A stretch of DNA of 64,000 nucleotides from UBA3263 sp964528425. GTDB lineage: Bacteria; Bacteroidota; Bacteroidia; Bacteroidales; Muribaculaceae. Location: assembly GCA_964528425.1 (NCBI GenBank), contig CAZGTD010000003.1, forward strand, positions 51,509 through 115,508. Reading direction: 5' to 3'. The position numbers and the translations under genes are program-made. The notes beneath the pieces are model-generated. The model was not told the origin of the DNA. It made no database searches and worked only from the letters and a program-made list of their open reading frames with translations. Below are positions 59,008-64,000 of the stretch, piece after piece. The stretch's first letter is position 1. Every line of letters starts with the position of its first letter.

Positions 59008-60224
59008 TAGACCTGTTCACTGAAATAGCCCAGACTCTGCGCAACAACCGGACTCGAACGTTTTTGACCGGACTGGCAGTAGCGTGGGGCATATTCATGC
59101 TCGTTGTTCTGCTCGGAATGAGCAACGGGGTGGTCAACGCTTTTGAAAAAAACGTCAACGACCAGGGCATGAACATTCTGAAAATCTGGGGCTCGCGCAC
59201 TTCGCGCGCCTGGCATGGCTATAAAGAGGGCAGATTCATCAGCCTCCGCTCGGGCGACCTGGAGCGCATAGCGTCCGACTCGCCCGACAAGGTCAACGGC
59301 GTTACGGCTCGGCTCAGCAGCGAACCTTTGACCATATCGTCCGACCATGATTATATTTCAACCGGCTACTCAGGCATTTTTCCGGCGCTGCAAAACGAGC
59401 GCCGCCTGAAGGTAAGCTACGGCCGTTTTATCAACAACCGCGATATGGCGGAGCGGCGTAAGGTTGCCGTAATTTCCTCGCTGGTTGCCGACGCCTTGTT
59501 TCCCAATCCGTCAGAGGCGGTTGGTCAAACCTTGCGGATAGGCAACATTGTGTTCACCATTGTTGGGACCTTCGAGTCCGAATGGTCGCGCGAGGTTTAT
59601 GTACCTTTCACTACCGCCCAGCTGCTTATGGGCTACGGCGATATAGTCGATGAAATTTCAGTTGACCTGAAAAACGTTCACTCTCTTGACGATGGCACCG
59701 AGGCCGAAGAGCGGGTGCGCCGCTCGCTGGCTGCAGCCCACGATTTCAGCCCAGAGGATCCATCGGCCGTTGACACCTGGAATCAGTTTAACCAGCAGAT
59801 TCAAATGGGCACCGGCATGAAGATTCTCCATATTGCCGTTTGGGTTATCGGACTGTTTACGCTTGTCAGCGGCATTATCGGGGTCAGCAACATAATGTTT
59901 GTCAGCGTCAGGGAGCGCACCCACGAAATCGGAGTCCGCCGCGCCATAGGCGCCAAGCCTTCGGCAATCTTGGTGCAGATTCTGTCGGAATCAATTGCCA
60001 TTACCACTCTGTCGGGCATGGCGGGAGTAGTTCTCGGAACACTCCTTACAGAAACAATCGACCATCTTCAGGGTGACTCGGAAGCATTCGTTAATCCGGG
60101 CATCGATTTCAGCCTTGCACTGGCAGTTATGTGCGTGCTTATAATCGCCGGCCTCGGCGCAGGTTTGTTCCCGGCCCTGAAAGCCCTCAAAATTAAACCG
60201 GTTGAAGCCCTACGCGAAGAATGA
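59004..60224 (+). CDS. MacB-like ABC permease, first subunit
   Basis: A 406-residue FtsX-type permease: N-terminal helix in NNRTRTFLTGLAVAWGIFMLVVLLG, a large MacB_PCD periplasmic core domain (about 40-270), and three C-terminal TM helices (AVWVIGLFTLVSGIIGVSNIM, the RRAIGAKPS elbow, and the last two). It couples ATP hydrolysis to periplasmic movements that drive export. The next gene is a close paralogue. Confidence 0.9.
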   Translation: MIDLFTEIAQTLRNNRTRTFLTGLAVAWGIFMLVVLLGMSNGVVNAFEKNVNDQGMNILKIWGSRTSRAWHGYKEGRFISLRSGDLERIASDSPDKVNGVTARLSSEPLTISSDHDYISTGYSGIFPALQNERRLKVSYGRFINNRDMAERRKVAVISSLVADALFPNPSEAVGQTLRIGNIVFTIVGTFESEWSREVYVPFTTAQLLMGYGDIVDEISVDLKNVHSLDDGTEAEERVRRSLAAAHDFSPEDPSAVDTWNQFNQQIQMGTGMKILHIAVWVIGLFTLVSGIIGVSNIMFVSVRERTHEIGVRRAIGAKPSAILVQILSESIAITTLSGMAGVVLGTLLTETIDHLQGDSEAFVNPGIDFSLALAVMCVLIIAGLGAGLFPALKALKIKPVEALREE

Positions 60225-61453
60225 GAACAACAATTTTTGATTTTGAAAACTGGCGCGAGATAGGCGCTACGCTGTCGCGCAACAAAACCCGCACGTTTCT
60301 TACCGCTTTCGGCATTTTCTGGGGCATATTCATGCTCACGAGTCTGCTCGGGGGCGCCGGGGGCCTGGAACGTAAACTCCGCTCCAACTTCGAGGGCTTT
60401 GCATCGAATTCGGCGGTTATGTTCGCTAACCGGCGCACGGTTTCATATCGCGGTTACAACAAAGGCTCATCATGGTCAATGACCACGGCCGACGTTGACG
60501 CCATGCGCCGCATTCCGGGCATCGATGCCGTGGCGGCAACATCCTACGGTGGCGCCACCTCGGTTTCGTCGGGCCGCTACTCGACCCAGGCATCGATTCA
60601 GGGTGTGGACCGCGATTTTCTGAAGGCTTTTCTGCCTACAATAAACGAAGGGCGCTTTCTCAACTCGTCGGACGAACGCTCGCGCGCGAAAGTGGCTGTT
60701 ATAGGTCTGAATATCGCAAACAAACTGTTTCCGGAAGGAGACGCCATTGGCAAGTATATAAACGTTTACGGCATCTATTACAAGATTGTGGGCATAGCGT
60801 CGCAAGAGGCCGAAGTGCAGATCAATGGCGATAAAATCGACAATTGCGTAACGATTCCGCTATCGACCTTCGCGCGTGCGTTCAACCAGGGCGATCAGGT
60901 AGGAGCCGTAATGATTACCGCGCTCGACGGCCATACCCCATCGGAACTTAAACCGCGGCTGGTGCGCGCCATAAGAGCCAACCACCCTATCGCGCCGACC
61001 GACGACAATGCCATCTGGTTTTTCGACGTTGCCGAAAAATTCGCCATGCTCGACATGCTCTTTTTAGGCATTAGCACTCTGGCGCTGTTTGTAGGCCTCG
61101 GAACCCTCATTGCCGGCATTATCGGCGTTGGCAACATTATGTGGGTCATCGTAAAGGAGCGCACATCGGAAATAGGCATACGGCGCGCCATTGGTGCCAC
61201 GCCGGCCGACATTGTAACTCAAATCCTCTCTGAAGGAATAGCCCTTACGCTCATTGCAGGCACTGCCGGTATAGTATTTTCGGTAGGCCTGCTTGCAATA
61301 GTTCAGCAACTCAGCGGAATCCAATTCCAGATTCAATTTCACCAGGCGGTGGTTATTCTGTTGATATTCTTGGTACTCGGCATTGCAGCCAGTATCATTC
61401 CCTCACTTAAAGCAATGAAAATCAAACCTATCGAAGCAATAAACGACAAATGA
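60221..61453 (+). CDS. MacB-like ABC permease, second subunit
   Basis: A 410-residue paralogue with the same plan (RNKTRTFLTAFGIFWGIFMLTSLLGG N-terminal helix; MacB_PCD; RRAIGATPADIVTQILSEGIALT; C-terminal TM). The two permeases probably form a heterodimer with the ATPase, in place of a fused MacB homodimer. Overlaps of 4 nt link it to both neighbours. Confidence 0.9.
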   Translation: MRTTIFDFENWREIGATLSRNKTRTFLTAFGIFWGIFMLTSLLGGAGGLERKLRSNFEGFASNSAVMFANRRTVSYRGYNKGSSWSMTTADVDAMRRIPGIDAVAATSYGGATSVSSGRYSTQASIQGVDRDFLKAFLPTINEGRFLNSSDERSRAKVAVIGLNIANKLFPEGDAIGKYINVYGIYYKIVGIASQEAEVQINGDKIDNCVTIPLSTFARAFNQGDQVGAVMITALDGHTPSELKPRLVRAIRANHPIAPTDDNAIWFFDVAEKFAMLDMLFLGISTLALFVGLGTLIAGIIGVGNIMWVIVKERTSEIGIRRAIGATPADIVTQILSEGIALTLIAGTAGIVFSVGLLAIVQQLSGIQFQIQFHQAVVILLIFLVLGIAASIIPSLKAMKIKPIEAINDK

Positions 61454-62544
61454 AAAAGTTTATGAAACGCGCCCTTCTGGTAATCGTCGGGCTGCTATTT
61501 ATCGGTACTTTCGTTTACCTCTTTATCAGCTCCAGAGATAAACGCCCGGAATATGAAATAGTTGTTCCTCAAGCCGATGCGGTAATATCAAAGTCCACAC
61601 TGCTGACCGGCACAATCGAGCCACGCGATGAAATTGAAATCAAGCCGCAGATTTCGGGCATTATATCTGAAATATACGTTGAAGCAGGCCAGCAGATCAA
61701 AGAGGGCGATATAATAGCAAAAATAAAGGTTATTGCCGAAGAAAGCCAGCTTTCAGCCGCACATAACCGGGTGTCGGTTGCAGAAAACGCCATTGCCCTG
61801 CAAAAAGCAAAAACGGCCCGCACCATGGAACTTTATGAAAAGAAATTTGCCTCGCGCGAGGAATACGAAGAAGCGCTCACTGCGTTAAAGAGCGCCGAAA
61901 TCGAGCTCGCTGCCGCTCGCGATGCCTTGACAATCGTGCGCGATGGCGTAAGTTCCACCAACGCCAAGGGGTCGAACACACTGGTGCGCTCAACCATTAC
62001 GGGCCTGGTACTCGATGTGCCGGTGAAAGTTGGTTCGTCGGTTATCCAGTCAAACACTTTCAACGACGGCACAACCATTGCGAAAGTTGCCGATATGAAC
62101 GACCTTATTTTCAAAGGCAAAGTTGACGAAACCGAGGTTGGCTTGCTCTCGCCGGGTCAACCTATGACGATTACCGTAGGTGCTCTGGAGGATATAAGCG
62201 CCGAAACCACCATTGAATACATTTCGCCAAAAGCCGAAAGCAATAACGGCACCAACACCTTTGAGATTAAAGCCGCAGCCAATCTGCCCGGAGTTAAAAC
62301 CTTGCGCGCAGGCTATAGCGCGAACGCCGCAGTGGTTTTGCGCGAAGTCCGCAACGTTCTTGCAGTGCCTGAAGCGATTGTTGAGTTTGAGGGTGATGAT
62401 GCCTACGTTTACGTTCTCACCGACGAGTCGAAGCAGACCTTCGAACGGCAGAAAGTAGAAACCGGCATGAGCGACGGCATAAACATTGAAATAACCGGCG
62501 GCATCAGTGCCGACACCAAACTTCGCGGAGGACTCAAGCAATGA
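61450..62544 (+). CDS. MacA-like periplasmic adaptor
   Basis: A 364-residue adaptor (efflux RND/MacA type): one N-terminal TM (ALLVIVGLLFIGTFVYLFI), lipoyl half (EIEIKPQISGIISEIYVEAGQQIKEGD), helical hairpin (about 95-155), second lipoyl half (TITGLVLDVPVKVGS) and beta barrel. It joins the split MacB pair to the TolC protein encoded next. Confidence 0.92.
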   Translation: MKKFMKRALLVIVGLLFIGTFVYLFISSRDKRPEYEIVVPQADAVISKSTLLTGTIEPRDEIEIKPQISGIISEIYVEAGQQIKEGDIIAKIKVIAEESQLSAAHNRVSVAENAIALQKAKTARTMELYEKKFASREEYEEALTALKSAEIELAAARDALTIVRDGVSSTNAKGSNTLVRSTITGLVLDVPVKVGSSVIQSNTFNDGTTIAKVADMNDLIFKGKVDETEVGLLSPGQPMTITVGALEDISAETTIEYISPKAESNNGTNTFEIKAAANLPGVKTLRAGYSANAAVVLREVRNVLAVPEAIVEFEGDDAYVYVLTDESKQTFERQKVETGMSDGINIEITGGISADTKLRGGLKQ

Positions 62545-63839
62545 AAAGGATAGTGTTTTCTGCATTGGCTGCATTGGCGGTTTTCAGCGCATCGGCCGAG
62601 ATGATGACTCTCGACCAGTGCATAGCCTATGCCATCGAGCATAATCTGACGGTGCGCCAGCGCGAAATCGACCGGCAGACGGCCGAGCAGCAGGTAACCG
62701 GCGCCAAAGACGCAGTGCTACCGCAAATTTCTGCCGGTGCAAGCCAGAACTGGAGCTTTGGCCGCTCGCTGAACTCTCAGAATATTTATGCCAACCACAA
62801 CACGGCCAACTTCGGTCTGAGCGCCGGTCTGCAACTGCCGCTTTTCAACGGTCTGCAAACCGTGCGCAACATCGACTACGCACGGGCATCGCTCCGGGCA
62901 GTTGTTGAAAGCATGGAAGCGACTAAAGATGACGTTACTTTAAACGTTATGGCGCAATATCTTCAGGTTCTGTATTGCTCGGAACTCGAAGGAGTTGCCG
63001 ACGCCCAGGCCGAGCTCACAGCCGAAGAACTACAACGCCGCGAGGCTTTGCTTGAAGCAGGCAAAATACCCGAGGCCGATATGCTCGACGCCCGGTCGCA
63101 ACTCGCCCAAGCCAAACTGCAACTGGTAACGGCGACCAACAACCGCCGGCTCGCCCTGCTCGATCTGGCTCAACTTCTGCGCCTGGAATCAATCGAAGAT
63201 TTCGACGTTGTTGCCCTCGACACCAAAGAGCTGCCCGCTATTCAAGACCCGCGTTCGGTTTTTGACTCTGCAATGCGAATCAACCATTCGCTGGCTGCCA
63301 ACCGCCTGGAAATAGATGCCGCCAACCGCAACGTTTCAGTTGCCAGAACAGGCTATATTCCCCGACTGAATCTTCAGGCAGGTTTGTCGTCTAACTACTA
63401 CCGCCTCTCCGGAATGCCTAATCAGAGTTTCAGTCAGCAGTTCCGCAATAACTTCGGTCAATATGTAGGCCTACAACTCAATATTCCGATTTTCGACGGA
63501 TTTCAGACCCGCAATTCCGTTCGTTCGGCCAAACTGAGGGTTCTCGGAGCGGAACTGAATCTTGAAACGCAAAAAGACCGCCTTTTTAAAGCAATCAACG
63601 AAAGCTATTATCAAGCCGTCGGTGCTCGCGAAAAACTGCAGGCTGCCGAAGAAGCATGCATAGCCTCGGCGGCCGCATTGGCGTCAGTTCAGGAAAAATA
63701 CAATCTGGGCCGCGCAACTCCGGTTGACTTCGAGAATGCAAAAAATGCATTCGTTCGCTCAATGAGCGACCGCTCCCAGGCCCGCTACGAGCTTATTCTG
63801 CGCGCGCGGATTCTCGACTTCTACAGCAGCGGCCGCTAA
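62541..63839 (+). CDS. TolC family outer-membrane protein
   Basis: A 432-residue outer-membrane channel: signal peptide (ALAALAVFSASAEM), MMTLDQCIAYAIEHNLTVRQ, long coiled-coil repeats, and the LQLNIPIFDGFQTRNSVRSAK second repeat. It completes the tripartite MacAB-TolC-type exporter. The start overlaps the adaptor stop (ATGA). The operon ends here. Confidence 0.92.
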   Translation: MKRIVFSALAALAVFSASAEMMTLDQCIAYAIEHNLTVRQREIDRQTAEQQVTGAKDAVLPQISAGASQNWSFGRSLNSQNIYANHNTANFGLSAGLQLPLFNGLQTVRNIDYARASLRAVVESMEATKDDVTLNVMAQYLQVLYCSELEGVADAQAELTAEELQRREALLEAGKIPEADMLDARSQLAQAKLQLVTATNNRRLALLDLAQLLRLESIEDFDVVALDTKELPAIQDPRSVFDSAMRINHSLAANRLEIDAANRNVSVARTGYIPRLNLQAGLSSNYYRLSGMPNQSFSQQFRNNFGQYVGLQLNIPIFDGFQTRNSVRSAKLRVLGAELNLETQKDRLFKAINESYYQAVGAREKLQAAEEACIASAAALASVQEKYNLGRATPVDFENAKNAFVRSMSDRSQARYELILRARILDFYSSGR

Positions 63840-64000
63840 CAAAGCCTAACCACATGGGAGCTGAGTGAAGTTGCAGGCACGTGGCGGCGGGCCGCCGTCG
63901 CACCCAATGGGTTACACATTTAAAACAAAAAGAGGGTCGGAAACACTTTCCGTCGGTTTGGCTTTTCGGGCTCGCGCTCGACGGGGCGCTCAGGCTGCTA
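63840..64000. other. Window end: non-coding with small inverted repeats
   Basis: No gene is supported here. A GC-rich inverted repeat CGGCG-GGC-CGCCG lies near 63884-63897, and CGGAAA-CAC-TTTCCG at 63938-63952, a possible terminator for this operon or for a gene beyond the window. Confidence 0.4.

Overview
The window is chromosomal DNA from a Bacteroidales bacterium, most likely a gut commensal related to Muribaculaceae or Bacteroidaceae (inference; no 16S rRNA gene is present). The evidence is a GldH lipoprotein, RicT/PSP1 beside RNase Y, a NagB-LmbE fusion, a fimbrillin locus with DUF3575 and DUF5119 proteins, a WbuC cupin, DUF1573 proteins and a BspA-like leucine-rich lipoprotein. Promoters repeatedly show the Bacteroidetes pattern TTG, about 20 nt, then TAnnTTTG. 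Most of the DNA has balanced composition and is densely packed with ATGA or GTGA gene overlaps. One stretch, about 20.9-23.7 kb, is clearly AT-richer and looks acquired.

Layout. 1-11.85 kb (minus strand): a ZapB-like coiled-coil gene and zapA, a structured intergenic RNA candidate, then an unbroken run of rny, ricT, gldH, an M24 peptidase, cca, queD, queE and four surface-polysaccharide genes, the last cut by the window edge. 12.0-20.84 kb (plus): WbuC cupin, ECF sigma factor, one-TM anti-sigma candidate, periplasmic stress-type protein, alpha-2-macroglobulin, then the NagB-LmbE fusion under its own promoter. 20.84-23.7 kb: terminator, 18-bp palindrome, promoter with a long leader, leucine-rich lipoprotein with a fresh 69-bp tandem repeat, and a DUF6602 nuclease-like protein. 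23.85-29.2 kb: TolC, HlyD, two ABC-2 permeases and a Nudix hydrolase. 29.2-32.45 kb (minus): tRNA-Gln, an outer-membrane beta-barrel receptor and a small acidic protein. 32.5-39.95 kb (minus): a nine-gene run from coaD to a 74-aa protein. 40.1-41.75 kb: OmpA-type lipoprotein and polyprenyl synthase. 41.7-43.8 kb: secreted unknown protein and a split chromate transporter. 43.8-46.3 kb (minus): small secreted protein and an ABC exporter. 46.4-49.0 kb (minus): prephenate dehydratase, aminotransferase and a lipoprotein. 49.2-52.0 kb: sigma factor, DUF4286, ruvC and metY. 52.05-55.5 kb: fimbrial locus. 55.6-63.84 kb: a nine-gene operon with an operator-like repeat at its promoter, carrying a YtrA-type ABC/GntR module and a MacAB-TolC-type tripartite exporter.

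How the genes work together. Envelope biology dominates: glycan synthesis, fimbriae, three exporter systems, an alpha-2-macroglobulin shield, OmpA and TonB-type outer-membrane proteins. Several housekeeping genes (rny, cca, queDE, ruvC, coaD) are translationally coupled to them. The least explained pieces are the palindrome/leader/leucine-rich/DUF6602 island, the zapA-rny structured RNA candidate, and the GntR-controlled double-exporter operon.
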